From Paraburkholderia panacisoli (GTDB lineage: Bacteria > Pseudomonadota > Gammaproteobacteria > Burkholderiales > Burkholderiaceae), in assembly GCF_008369935.1 (NCBI RefSeq), contig NZ_VTUZ01000011.1, positions 1 to 64,000 of the forward strand: a DNA stretch of 64,000 nt, read 5' to 3'. Below, piece after piece: positions 1-8,849 of this stretch. The notes under the pieces were generated by a model. It worked only from the letters and a program-made list of their open reading frames with translations, made no database searches and was not told the DNA's origin. How positions within the stretch are numbered: position 1 is the first letter of the stretch; every line of letters begins with the position of its first letter. A program made the position numbers and the translations under genes.

Positions 1-696
1 GGCCATCGCTTCGATCGACGCTTCCACCTGCGCCCGGTCGGCGGCTTCCGACAGCACGTAGACGGTGTCGCGCATCATCACCGGCGGCTCGGCCGGATTG
101 AGCACGATGATCGCCTTGCCCTTGGCCGCGCCGCCCACCACTTCAATCGCCTTCGAGGTGGTCTCGGTGAATTCGTCGATGTTCGCGCGCGTGCCCGGAC
201 CCGCCGACTTGCTGCTGATCGCCGCGACGATCTCCGCGTAATGCACCTTCGCCACGCGCGACACGGCCGCCACCATCGGAATCGTCGCCTGGCCGCCGCA
301 CGTGACCATGTTCACGTTGAGCGCGTCGAGCTGGTCGTCGAGATTGACGACCGGTACGCAGTACGGACCGATCGCCGCGGGCGTCAGGTCGATCAGGCGG
401 ATGCCCGGCTTCAGTGCGCGCAGGAACGCGTCGTTCCTAACGTGCGCGCCGGCCGAGGTGGCGTCGAACACGAAGTCGATCTCGTCGAACACCGGCAGAC
501 GCGTCAGCCCTTCGACGCCTTCGTGCGTGGTCGCCACGCCGAGGCGCGCGGCGCGCGCGAGGCCGTCGGAGGCCGCGTCGATGCCGACCATCGCCGCCAC
601 TTCCAGATGCTTGCCGTGACGCAGGATCTTGATCATCAGATCGGTGCCGATGTTGCCCGAGCCGATGATCGCGGCCTTGAGTTTTTCGCTTGCCAT
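1..696 (-). CDS. mhpF: acetaldehyde dehydrogenase (acylating), partial
   Basis: The reading frame starts with ATG at 696 and stays open to the left edge, so about 232 residues are visible of a family that is usually 300-315 long; the C-terminus is outside the window. The N-terminus carries a Rossmann nucleotide-binding motif of the type AIIGSGNIGTDL. MhpF-type enzymes oxidise acetaldehyde to acetyl-CoA with NAD and CoA, and pair with the aldolase MhpE, which channels acetaldehyde to them. A good ribosome site (GAGGA) precedes the start, 24 bases after the mhpD stop. It is the last visible gene of a minus-strand operon mhpA-B-D-F. mhpE is expected further left. Assignment to the mhp pathway is from family and context. 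Confidence 0.88.
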   Translation of the reverse strand, partial: MASEKLKAAIIGSGNIGTDLMIKILRHGKHLEVAAMVGIDAASDGLARAARLGVATTHEGVEGLTRLPVFDEIDFVFDATSAGAHVRNDAFLRALKPGIRLIDLTPAAIGPYCVPVVNLDDQLDALNVNMVTCGGQATIPMVAAVSRVAKVHYAEIVAAISSKSAGPGTRANIDEFTETTSKAIEVVGGAAKGKAIIVLNPAEPPVMMRDTVYVLSEAADRAQVEASIEAMA

Positions 697-720
697 TTCA
701 GTCCTCAATCGAGTGCATGC

Positions 721-1530
721 TTATGCGGAAAAAGTCGCGCGGACGCTGCCGAGACCGTCGATCTGCGCGCTGAAGGTGCCGGGTTGCGTCACCGTGACCA
801 TCGGACCGAGTGCGCCGGTCATCAGGACATCACCGGCGCGCAACGGCGTGCCGAGTTGAACCATGCGGTCCGCGAGCCATACGGCGGCGTTCAGCGGATT
901 GCCGAGACACGCCGAGCCGTTGCCGCGCGACAGCACTTCGGTGTCGTTCGAAAGCGTCATCGCGCAGGCCGCGAGATCCGCGTCGCGCAGCAACACCGGA
1001 CGGCTGCCGAGCACGAAGCGCGCGCTCGACGCGTTGTCGGCCACCGTATCGACGAAGCGGATATTCCAGCCTTCGATGCGGCTGTCCACCACTTCGATCG
1101 CCGCGACCGCGTAGGCTGTCGCGCGGATCAGATCGGCGTAGGTGTGGCGCTCGTGCGTGAGGTCGTGTTCCAGCACCAGCGCGATCTCGGCTTCGACCTT
1201 CGGCTGAATCAGTTCGCCGAGCGGAATCGGCTGGTTGTCGCCGTAGGCCATCGACGCGAACAGCGCGCCGAAGTCCGGTTGATCGACGCCGAGCTGGCGC
1301 TGCACCGCCGGCGAGGTCAGCCCGATCTTGCGGCCGACGATGCGCTCGCCCGCCGCGACGCGCGCCGCCACGTTGACCTGTTGCACCGCGTAGGCGAGCT
1401 GGGCGGCATCGGCGGCGTCGTTCAATTCGGAGAAGCGCGCGTCGTCGCGCAACGGCGCGATGGTCCGACGCGTGCGTTCGGATTCGCGCAGTTGCAGGGC
1501 CAGCGCTTCGGCATGGTTGAGAGTGTTCAT
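721..1530 (-). CDS. mhpD: 2-keto-4-pentenoate hydratase
   Basis: A 269-residue protein of the fumarylacetoacetase/hydratase superfamily, matching the usual MhpD length. It hydrates 2-hydroxypenta-2,4-dienoate to 4-hydroxy-2-oxovalerate, the step before the MhpE aldolase. Visible family features are the GRKIGLTS stretch near residue 65, the acidic run KVEAEIALVLEHDL near residue 110 (metal-binding glutamates), and VDSRIEGW near residue 150. It lies 18 bases after mhpB and 24 bases before mhpF, so translation is probably coupled. In E. coli mhpC sits between mhpB and mhpD; here that hydrolase gene is absent from this position. Confidence 0.9.
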   Translation of the reverse strand: MNTLNHAEALALQLRESERTRRTIAPLRDDARFSELNDAADAAQLAYAVQQVNVAARVAAGERIVGRKIGLTSPAVQRQLGVDQPDFGALFASMAYGDNQPIPLGELIQPKVEAEIALVLEHDLTHERHTYADLIRATAYAVAAIEVVDSRIEGWNIRFVDTVADNASSARFVLGSRPVLLRDADLAACAMTLSNDTEVLSRGNGSACLGNPLNAAVWLADRMVQLGTPLRAGDVLMTGALGPMVTVTQPGTFSAQIDGLGSVRATFSA

Positions 1531-1548
1531 AGCGATTTCCTTGTTCGG

Positions 1549-2499
1549 TTAGGCGTTGGCGGCGAGGGGACGCGCGTGCATGGCGCCGAAGCCCGCAATC
1601 CACTCGGGGATCGGCCGGTAGTAGTCGAGCGTCGCCTGATACGGCCCGCATGCGTTCAACGCGCCGAACGCCGCGACCCACGTGCGAATCTCGTGAGCGG
1701 ACTTGCCGGCGGCGCGCGTGATCGCGTTATCGGTCAGGCCGTCGAGCGCCGTCAGCTCGCCGTCTTCGAGCAGCTTCAGGAACGCTCGGTCCCACTCGGG
1801 ATTGAGCGCATGCAGATGGCTGTCGCCCGCGGCGAATGCGCGCGCCGCCGCGACCGTGCGCGCCTGGCGCGCCGCCCGCGATTCGGCGGAGGGATTGCGG
1901 CCGGCAATCAGCCGCTCCGCGACCTCTTCGCTCGCGCCGGCCAGTTCCGGCACGGGCGGCTCGTGCGAGATGCCGCCCGAACCGATCACCAGCACACGTT
2001 TGTTCAGACGCGCGAGCGCACGGCCCAGAGCGTCGCCGAGCAGGCGCGCACGGCGGCACGAGGCCATCGGCGGCGCGACCGAGTTGATGAACACGGGAAC
2101 GACCGGATAACGGTCGAGGCTGCCCGTGAGAAGCTCCAGCGCCTGCGCACAACCGTGATCGACCTGCATGCGATATGACACCGCCACGTCGACGTCGCTC
2201 GCCAGCACGGCTTCGGCGAGTGCGAGCGCGGTGTCGGCGGGCACGTCGAGCGGGCCGGCCAGGCTCTTGAAGTCGCCGATCGCGCTGGCCGACGCGCCGA
2301 TGCAGAACGGCGGCATCACGTCGTAGAAGAAGCCGTTGTAGTGGTCCGGCGCGAACACCACCACCAGTTCGGGATCGAACTCGGCGACGCGAGCGCGCGC
2401 CGCTGCGTGCAGCCGCTCGACTTCCGCGACGACTTCCGGTGCCGGGTCGTAATAGCCGGCGAGCGGCGTGTGCGACAGGCATTCAAGTAGCATCGGCAT
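1549..2499 (-). CDS. mhpB: 2,3-dihydroxyphenylpropionate 1,2-dioxygenase
   Basis: Extradiol ring-cleavage dioxygenase of the LigB superfamily, about 316 residues, close to the E. coli MhpB length. It opens 2,3-dihydroxyphenylpropionate (or its cinnamate analogue) using Fe(II). Histidine-rich family motifs are visible: LSHTPL at the N-terminus, FAPDHYNGFFYD near residue 55, QVDHGCA near residue 115, and GSGGISHEPP near residue 175. The ATG at 2499 is preferred over 2517 because GGAG sits six bases upstream of it. This places it one base after the mhpA stop (TGATATG), a tight translational coupling. Confidence 0.92.
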   Translation of the reverse strand: MPMLLECLSHTPLAGYYDPAPEVVAEVERLHAAARARVAEFDPELVVVFAPDHYNGFFYDVMPPFCIGASASAIGDFKSLAGPLDVPADTALALAEAVLASDVDVAVSYRMQVDHGCAQALELLTGSLDRYPVVPVFINSVAPPMASCRRARLLGDALGRALARLNKRVLVIGSGGISHEPPVPELAGASEEVAERLIAGRNPSAESRAARQARTVAAARAFAAGDSHLHALNPEWDRAFLKLLEDGELTALDGLTDNAITRAAGKSAHEIRTWVAAFGALNACGPYQATLDYYRPIPEWIAGFGAMHARPLAANA

Positions 2500-2500
2500 A

Positions 2501-4360
2501 TCAGGCTCCTGTTGCAACGGCGGCGACGGCCGCGACGCGGTCGCGCGCCGCGACCGGTTCGTTGATATTGGCGGCGACGTCCTGCCGGACCGCCGTGTTG
2601 AGATTCAGCTTCGCGGCCAGTTCGGTGATCTGCGAAGAGACCTGCTGAGGCGTGCACATGCCCGCGACGAAGCGATCGGGCCGCAGCAGCACGACGGATT
2701 CCGGCACTCGCGAGAACCAGTCCTTCATGCGGCCGTTCACGTCGCCGACGGCGATCACGTCGGCAGGCACGTCGTCATGGAAAGAGAGCTGCGTATCCGG
2801 TTTCGCGATCACGAAACAGCCGCCCAGCCGCTGCCAGATTTCACGTGCCGCCGGCGACAGGCCGAAGGTCGGATCGGAGCCCCAGCCGAGGATCGCAAAG
2901 CGGTTGCCGAGCACATCGTCGAGACGCAATACTTCGCCCTTCACCGTGCGCACGCGCGGCTGAATGAACATGCGGCCCACCGGCGAATGGCAGTGCGGAT
3001 CGCGGCCATACACGAGACGGCCGAGGCGCGACTCGCGCTTCTCGCTCATCAAGCCGAGCAGGCGTCCCGGCGCCGAATGACCCGAGCGTTCGAGCAGGCG
3101 CGCGAGCCAGCCATGCTTGCGCTCGCTGCGCGCGAGCAGCACCACGCCGGTTTCGTAGCGCGGCATCGGCTTGAAGCGCATTTCGACGAAGTAACGCTTG
3201 ACCGCCGGAAGCAGATTGAACGTGCGCACGAACGCGTCACGGAATTTGATGCCGAAGCGGCTCGTCGGCGCGAAGATGTCGCCGGCCACTTCGGAGAGGT
3301 GAATCATCGAGCGGGCGTGCGCGCGGCGCTCCGCGGTGTACGTATCGAGCAGCGCGTCGCCGGCGAGACCCTTGACCACCATCGCCAGCTTCCAGCCGAG
3401 GTTGCTCGCGTCGCGAATGCCGCTGTTGTAACCCTGACCCTGCCACACCGGCATGATGTGCGCGGCGTCGCCGGCCAGCAGCACGCGCTCCACGCGGAAG
3501 CTGCTGGCAAGCCGCGCATTGTGCGTATAGACGCGCTTGCGGATGTAGTCGACCTTCTCCGGATCGGCGACGACCTTGCGGATCAGCGCCGCCAGGTTCT
3601 CCGGCTTCGACAACTCCTCTTCGGTCTCGCCCGGCATCACCATGAATTCGAAGCGGCGGATGCCGTGCGGCAGCGCAGCCGACACATACGGCCGCTTCGG
3701 ATCGCAATGCATGTACACGTGCGGCGAGCCGATCGGATCGTTGCGCACATCGACGACGATCCATTGATTCGGTTTCGTGCGTCCTTCGAACGGCACGTCG
3801 AGCATGCGCCGCACGAAGCTGTTGCCGCCGTCGGCGCCGACCATGTACGACGCGCGAATCGTGCGGCAGCCGCCTTTGTGGTCCTGCGTTTCGATCGTGA
3901 CGCCCGTCCGGTCCTGCGTGAATGCGCTGACACTGTTGCCGAACAACACCTCGACATGCGGGAAGCGGCGCAGACCTTCGTACAGCACGCGGTCGGCGAG
4001 CGGTTGAATGAACGCGTTGCGGCGCGACCAGCCGAATTCGTCGGTGCGCGGTTCGATCGACGCGAAGCAATGGCCGGTGTGCGTGACGAAACGCATCCAG
4101 TGATCGGGGGTGGTGTGGGGCAACAGCGCGTCGACGAGGCCGACCGACTGGAACACGCGCAATGCTTCGTCGTCGAGACCGATGGCGCGCGGATAGTCGA
4201 TAATCTGTTCGAGTTTCTCCACCAGCACGACGCGCACGCCCTGCAAGCCGAGATAGTTGGCGATCATCAAACCAACCGGGCCGGCGCCGATAATCGCCAC
4301 ATCGGCGGATACGGTCCCGCTGTGACCTTGGGCGGCCACCGGATCAACGGAGGGGGGCAT
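2501..4360 (-). CDS. mhpA: 3-(3-hydroxyphenyl)propionate hydroxylase
   Basis: FAD-dependent aromatic hydroxylase of 619 residues, somewhat longer than the roughly 554 residues of E. coli MhpA. It hydroxylates 3-(3-hydroxyphenyl)propionate (and 3-hydroxycinnamate) at the 2-position with NADH and oxygen. The GxGxxG dinucleotide fold (IIGAGPVGL) is near residue 25, the DG-type motif VGADGGNSFVRR near residue 160, and the GD motif LAGDAAHIMPVWQGQGYNSGIRDA near residue 290. The start has GGAG six bases upstream. It is the first gene of the operon, divergent from the IclR regulator across about 250 bases that contain a palindromic operator. Confidence 0.92.
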   Translation of the reverse strand: MPPSVDPVAAQGHSGTVSADVAIIGAGPVGLMIANYLGLQGVRVVLVEKLEQIIDYPRAIGLDDEALRVFQSVGLVDALLPHTTPDHWMRFVTHTGHCFASIEPRTDEFGWSRRNAFIQPLADRVLYEGLRRFPHVEVLFGNSVSAFTQDRTGVTIETQDHKGGCRTIRASYMVGADGGNSFVRRMLDVPFEGRTKPNQWIVVDVRNDPIGSPHVYMHCDPKRPYVSAALPHGIRRFEFMVMPGETEEELSKPENLAALIRKVVADPEKVDYIRKRVYTHNARLASSFRVERVLLAGDAAHIMPVWQGQGYNSGIRDASNLGWKLAMVVKGLAGDALLDTYTAERRAHARSMIHLSEVAGDIFAPTSRFGIKFRDAFVRTFNLLPAVKRYFVEMRFKPMPRYETGVVLLARSERKHGWLARLLERSGHSAPGRLLGLMSEKRESRLGRLVYGRDPHCHSPVGRMFIQPRVRTVKGEVLRLDDVLGNRFAILGWGSDPTFGLSPAAREIWQRLGGCFVIAKPDTQLSFHDDVPADVIAVGDVNGRMKDWFSRVPESVVLLRPDRFVAGMCTPQQVSSQITELAAKLNLNTAVRQDVAANINEPVAARDRVAAVAAVATGA

Positions 4361-4565
4361 GCTGTCTCCTTTCTCGCGCGCGGCGCAAGCCGCCGTCGCT
4401 TCAGATAACGAACTGGGTCGAAATGATCAGGGAGCGCGGCAAGCGGGAACCGCTTACGGCCGCGGCGAAGAACTCGCACACGGACAATGGCTTGCGTCTC
4501 CATGAATCGTTTGATTTGTTCGCAGTCTAGGACCGCCACCCTGCTCGCTCAACAAATTGTGAAAA

Positions 4566-4584
4566 ATGTGCATAGAATGCACAT
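4566..4584. promoter_or_regulatory. palindromic operator, probable MhpR/IclR site
   Basis: Perfect inverted repeat: ATGTGCAT, a three-base spacer AGA, then ATGCACAT. It lies 25 bases upstream of the IclR-family start and in the divergent mhpR-mhpA intergenic region. IclR regulators of aromatic pathways, including E. coli MhpR, bind short palindromes in such positions. Assignment to this regulator is inference from position and symmetry. Confidence 0.65.
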
Positions 4585-4608
4585 AACTGATTTAAAAGGG
4601 ATTTTCTG

Positions 4609-5451
4609 GTGACCAAATACGCCAGTGTCAGAGGTTTGTCGCGTGGACTGGAGGTGTTGCAGGCGCTCAATTCGATGGACAGCGGGCGTGCCACGAGCCA
4701 GCAGATCAGCGAACTGACGGGGCTGCATCGAACCACCGCCAGACGGCTGCTCGAAACGCTGATGGAGGAAGGTTTCGTGCGGCGCAGCGCGTCGGACGAC
4801 AGCTTTCGACTGACGCTCAAGGTGCGTGCGTTGAGCGAAGGCTTTACGGATGACGAACGAATCGCGACGATCGCGCCGCCGATCATGGGACGGCTGCTGC
4901 AGCGCGTTGCATGGCCTTCGGATCTGACCACACCGGACGGCGACGCGATGATCATCCGCGAGACGACGCATCGCTTCAGCACGTTGTCGTTTCATCGTTC
5001 GATGGTCGGCCGCCGCCTGCCGATTCTGCTCACCGCCGCGGGACGCGCGTACTTCGCGATGTGTTCCGACGGCGAACGCGAGGACATTCTCGATCTGCTG
5101 CGCTCGGGCGCGGGCGGCGAAGAACAGAAGGCGCTCGCGTCGAACGACGCGCTCGTCCGCAGTATCGTGCGGCGCGTCCGGGCGGACGGCTTCGGCTCCA
5201 ATCACGGCGACTGGGCCGCGCAGAGCAAGATCGGTGCGGTGGCCGTGGCGATCGTGTATGAGCAGCGCGTGCTGGCGAGTTTGAACGTGGTGTTTCTGTC
5301 GCGCGCGGTCACGCTTGCGGAAGCCAAACGGCGGTTCGTGCCGGAGCTTCAGACTGCGGCGCGGGAAATGGTCGAGGGGCTGGAGGCGGAAGCGTCTTCG
5401 GGTAGCGCGGGGAAAAAAGCGAAAGGGCGCGCGAGCGACGATGGGGAGTGA
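4609..5451 (+). CDS. mhpR: IclR-family regulator of the mhp operon
   Basis: A 280-residue IclR-type regulator. An N-terminal winged helix-turn-helix (about residues 10-65, including TSQQISELTGLHRTTARRLLETL) is followed by the IclR effector domain. The start is GTG with AAAAGGG eight bases upstream. It is divergent from mhpA and next to an 8-bp inverted repeat. E. coli MhpR is an activator that responds to the phenylpropionate substrates, and the same arrangement makes this its likely counterpart. The C-terminal tail is rich in Ser, Gly and Lys and probably disordered. Confidence 0.85.
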   Translation: MTKYASVRGLSRGLEVLQALNSMDSGRATSQQISELTGLHRTTARRLLETLMEEGFVRRSASDDSFRLTLKVRALSEGFTDDERIATIAPPIMGRLLQRVAWPSDLTTPDGDAMIIRETTHRFSTLSFHRSMVGRRLPILLTAAGRAYFAMCSDGEREDILDLLRSGAGGEEQKALASNDALVRSIVRRVRADGFGSNHGDWAAQSKIGAVAVAIVYEQRVLASLNVVFLSRAVTLAEAKRRFVPELQTAAREMVEGLEAEASSGSAGKKAKGRASDDGE

Positions 5452-5481
5452 ATCGGGCTGAAGGAGTGAGTCGGGTGGCCC

Positions 5482-6876
5482 TCACATCACCGCGGCCCGC
5501 TCGTCAAAAGCGCGCGGAAACGCCACGCTGATATCCACGCCCTTGCCGCCCGCGCCCGGCTTGAGCGTGATCTCGCCGTGATGCGTGTCCGCTATTTCAC
5601 GCACGATCGCAAGGCCCAGGCCGGTCCCTTCGGTATCCGCCGACGCCCGGAAGAACGGTTCGAACACGCGGCTGCGCGACTCGGCTGGAATGCCCGGGCC
5701 GTCGTCGAGCACGCTCACGGTGACTTTATCGGCGCTGGCATGCACGGCGACCGTGACGTGGCCGCCGCTACCCGTGTAGCGAATCGCGTTCTCCGCGAGG
5801 TTGGCGATCAGCGCCTGAAGCAGGCCGCGATGTCCGGCCACCCGTGCGGCGCCGGTCAATTCGGCGCCCAGGTCGATATTGCGAGCCTGCGCGAGCAGTG
5901 CGAAGTCTTCCACGACTTCCATCGCGAGCGGCACCAGGTCGACGATTTCGGCCGCGAGCTGCGTGTTGTCCGCGGCCTCGGCTTGCGCCAGCAACAGCAG
6001 CTTGTTGGTGAGCCCCACCATCGAACGATTGCTCCGATGCATCGCCGCAAGGGCTTCGTCGAGCGCGGGATTGATGCCGTCCTGCTGACGCGCGAACTGC
6101 AACTGCGTGCCGAGCAGCGTGAGCGGCGTGCGCAACTGATGCGCGGCATCGGCGATGAAGCGCCGTTGCGCGGCCACCTGCACGCCGAGCCGCGCGATGC
6201 ACTGATTGATCGCTTCGACGATCGGCCGCAACTCGGTGTGCAGACGTTCCACGCGAATCGGCTCGAGCTGCATCGGATCGCGGTCGGCGACCTCCTCTTT
6301 CACTTTCATCAGCGGCCGCAATTCGAACGTGAGTCCGATGCACACCAGCGCCACCGCCAGCACGATCATCGTGATCTGCCTGACGAGTTGCGGCTGCCAC
6401 AATTGCCGGGCCATCGCGTCGCGTGAACGCATGGTTTTGCCGACCGTGATGCGCACGCGGCGCGTCGCGCCGTTGTCGTACATCAACCGCACGATGCCGG
6501 CCGCGCGCACCCGCTGACCGTGCAGCTGGGTGTCGTAGTGGTCGGGCGTGTCGGCAGCTTGCGGCGCACGCGCCGGGAAATCCGGCGTGCCCGCGAGCAG
6601 CCGCCCATCGTCGACGCGCACGCTGTAGAACACCTGATCGCGATAGGGCGACACGAATACTTCGAGCGCGGCGGGCGGCACATCGACGCGCAAAAAGCCG
6701 TCCACCCACTCCACTTCGCCCGCGATCATCCGCGCCGACGAGATCAGCTGATTGTCCTGCACCAGATCCGCCGTGCGCCGCACGTTGTCGTATTCGGCCT
6801 TGCCGGTGACGAACACATACAACGCGAGCGGCACCAGCAGCCACCACAACAGGCGCATCCGCAAGCTATTGGTCAT
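5482..6876 (-). CDS. sensor histidine kinase, TctE/QseC-like
   Basis: A 464-residue membrane sensor kinase. Two transmembrane segments (about residues 8-25 and 165-187) bracket a periplasmic domain of the 2CSK_N kind. The HisKA phospho-acceptor lies in DAAHQLRTPLTLL near residue 245. The ATPase domain has an N box (NLAENAIRY), G1 (DDGPGIP) and G2 (GTGLGLAI). It overlaps the upstream response regulator gene by 11 bases, so the two are co-translated. The closest known type is TctE, which senses tricarboxylates. The divergent ABC importer suggests this pair controls uptake of that importer's substrate, which is inference. Confidence 0.88.
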   Translation of the reverse strand: MTNSLRMRLLWWLLVPLALYVFVTGKAEYDNVRRTADLVQDNQLISSARMIAGEVEWVDGFLRVDVPPAALEVFVSPYRDQVFYSVRVDDGRLLAGTPDFPARAPQAADTPDHYDTQLHGQRVRAAGIVRLMYDNGATRRVRITVGKTMRSRDAMARQLWQPQLVRQITMIVLAVALVCIGLTFELRPLMKVKEEVADRDPMQLEPIRVERLHTELRPIVEAINQCIARLGVQVAAQRRFIADAAHQLRTPLTLLGTQLQFARQQDGINPALDEALAAMHRSNRSMVGLTNKLLLLAQAEAADNTQLAAEIVDLVPLAMEVVEDFALLAQARNIDLGAELTGAARVAGHRGLLQALIANLAENAIRYTGSGGHVTVAVHASADKVTVSVLDDGPGIPAESRSRVFEPFFRASADTEGTGLGLAIVREIADTHHGEITLKPGAGGKGVDISVAFPRAFDERAAVM

Positions 6877-7543
6877 CGTCTTTCTTGCGCAGCAGATAGC
6901 CCAGCCCGCGCAGCGTGACGATCGCCGCCGAGCTGCCGTCGAGCTTTTTGCGCAAACGTGAAATGTAGATCTCGACCGCGTCCTCGCTCGGCTCGTCAGC
7001 GAGCGTGAAGATCGCGTCGACCAGCGCCGGCTTCGTCACCGTCTTGCCGAGCCGCAGGATCAGCGCTTCGAGCACCGAGCGCTCGCGCGGCGTGACGTTC
7101 AGCGGCGCGCCCTTCAGCGTGAACTGGCGCGTGTCGATGTCGAACGCAAGATCGCCGCACACCACTTCACTCGCCTTCGACGGCGACTGACGGCGAATAG
7201 CCACCTTGATCCGCGCGACCAGCTCGCGCACTTCGAATGGCTTGACGAGGTAGTCGTCCGCGCCGGCGCCGAGCAGTTCCACCTTTTCGTCGATCGAGCC
7301 GCTCGCGGTCAGAATCAGCACCGGCGTCGCGTCGCCGCGCTGGCGCAACCGGCGCAGCACGTTCTTGCCCGACAGCTTCGGCAGATTCAGGTCGAGCAGG
7401 ATCACGTCGTAGTGATTGGTGCGCAGCAGTTGATCGGCCGCGTCGCCGTCCTGCACCGCGTCGAGTGCGAACGCCTCCTGCTCCAGCATCTTCGCGAGCC
7501 AGTGGGACAGCGTGGGGTTGTCTTCGATGAGCAGCAGCTTCAT
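6866..7543 (-). CDS. OmpR-family response regulator, TctD-like
   Basis: A 225-residue response regulator. The receiver domain starts MKLLLIEDN, with the phospho-accepting Asp in VILLDLNLPKLSG near residue 51 and the conserved Lys in DYLVKPFE near residue 101. A C-terminal OmpR/PhoB winged helix includes EIYISRLRKKL. The frame is open further upstream to 7732, but homology begins at the Met at 7543, and the extra residues look non-coding. It overlaps the sensor kinase gene by 11 bases and is divergent from the ABC importer at 7791. Confidence 0.9.
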   Translation of the reverse strand: MKLLLIEDNPTLSHWLAKMLEQEAFALDAVQDGDAADQLLRTNHYDVILLDLNLPKLSGKNVLRRLRQRGDATPVLILTASGSIDEKVELLGAGADDYLVKPFEVRELVARIKVAIRRQSPSKASEVVCGDLAFDIDTRQFTLKGAPLNVTPRERSVLEALILRLGKTVTKPALVDAIFTLADEPSEDAVEIYISRLRKKLDGSSAAIVTLRGLGYLLRKKDDDQ

Positions 7544-7717
7544 GGCGGGCACGGCAAGAGTCAGGCCGTCGATTGTGCCGCAAAACAAAGGGTTTGCGCG
7601 CTTCCCGTGTGGTTTGCGGCATACGCTCGCGCGTGCAGCGGGGATTTCCACGGAGTCTCGGGTTAACACCCATGATTTGCCCGTGCCCCCGAAAGCTAGC
7701 AGAAGGTTTCCAATTTT

Positions 7718-7723
7718 TATAAT
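7718..7723 (+). promoter_or_regulatory. possible -10 box for the ABC importer operon
   Basis: A perfect TATAAT hexamer lies about 70 bases before the substrate-binding protein gene in an AT-richer stretch. I see no good -35 element at 17-base spacing, so the promoter may depend on an activator such as the divergent response regulator. Weak evidence. Confidence 0.35.
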
Positions 7724-7790
7724 CGCCGTCATTCATCCAGAAAGCGCCGCGCGCCCTACACGCGGCGACCAAACCTAAGGAGACTGCTTC

Positions 7791-8810
7791 ATGCGTACCT
7801 TGCGCCAGATTGCCGCTGTGTCAGGTGTTGCGTTCACCCTTGCCGCCGCCTCGGCCGCCGCTCATGCCGAAAAGCTGACGATCATGGTCGGCGGCGCCAC
7901 CAAGATCATCTATCTGCCGGCCAAGCTGACCGAACAGCTCGGCTACTTCAAGGACGAAGGCCTCGATGTCGAGATCCTCTCCCAGCCGGCCGGCGTCGAC
8001 GCGGAAAACGAACTGCTCGCGGGCGCGGTGCAAGGCGTGGTGGGCTTCTACGATCACACGATCGACCTGCAAAGCAAGGGCAAGGAAGTTCAGGCGCTGG
8101 TGATCTTCGGCCAGGTGCCGGGTGAAGTGGAAATGGTGTCGACCAAGGCGGCCGACACGTTCAAGAGCATGGCCGACTCGAAGGGCAAAACCCTCGGCGT
8201 GACCGGGCTAGGCTCCTCGACGAGTTTCCTCACGCAATACCTCGCGCAGCGTGCGAGCGTGCCGTCCACGCAATACACGCTGCTGCCGGTGGGCGCGGAC
8301 AACAGCTTCATCGCGGCGATCAAGCAAAACCGCATCGACGCCGGCATGACGACCGAGCCGACCGTCTCGCAACTGCTGAAGACCGGCGACGCCAAGGTGC
8401 TGGTCGACATGCGCACGCTGGAAGGCACGCGCGCCGCGCTGGGCGGCACTTATCCGGCTTCGAGCTTCTACGTGCAGCGCGCGTGGGCCGAGTCGCACAA
8501 GGACGACGCCGCGAAGCTCTCGCACGCGTTCGCCCGCACGCTGAACTTCATCTCGACGCATAGCGCGGAAGAGATCGCCGCGAAGATGCCGAAAGACTAC
8601 TACGGCAACAACAAGGACCTGTACGTGGGCGCGCTGAAAGCGTCGCTGCCGATGTTCACGAAGGACGGCAAGATGCCCGCCGACGGCCCGGATACGGTGC
8701 TGAAGGTGCTGTCGGCATTCAATCCTTCGGTGAAGGGCAAGCACATCGACCTCGCCAAGACGTACAGCAACGACTACCTGTCGGCGCCGGTCAAGACCGC
8801 GGCGCAGTAA
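7791..8810 (+). CDS. ABC transporter substrate-binding protein (NMT1/SsuA-TauA type)
   Basis: A 339-residue periplasmic binding protein with a cleavable signal peptide (about residues 1-26, ending SAAAHA-EK). The mature protein begins with the SsuA/NMT1-type fold: IMVGGATKIIYLPAKLTEQLGYFKDEGLDVEI. AAGGAG upstream supports the start. It is followed by an ATPase and a permease in the same orientation, making a complete importer. The family carries sulfonates, taurine, nitrate, pyrimidine precursors or aromatic acids; nothing in the sequence decides between these. Confidence 0.85.
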   Translation: MRTLRQIAAVSGVAFTLAAASAAAHAEKLTIMVGGATKIIYLPAKLTEQLGYFKDEGLDVEILSQPAGVDAENELLAGAVQGVVGFYDHTIDLQSKGKEVQALVIFGQVPGEVEMVSTKAADTFKSMADSKGKTLGVTGLGSSTSFLTQYLAQRASVPSTQYTLLPVGADNSFIAAIKQNRIDAGMTTEPTVSQLLKTGDAKVLVDMRTLEGTRAALGGTYPASSFYVQRAWAESHKDDAAKLSHAFARTLNFISTHSAEEIAAKMPKDYYGNNKDLYVGALKASLPMFTKDGKMPADGPDTVLKVLSAFNPSVKGKHIDLAKTYSNDYLSAPVKTAAQ

Positions 8811-8849
8811 CGCGCTTTCAACATTAAGAGAACCGAGAGGCACCAGCTG

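Noticed and set aside
241..2178. A 645-residue plus-strand open frame across the mhp genes
   Set aside because: Antisense to mhpF, mhpD and mhpB, which have full family motifs.
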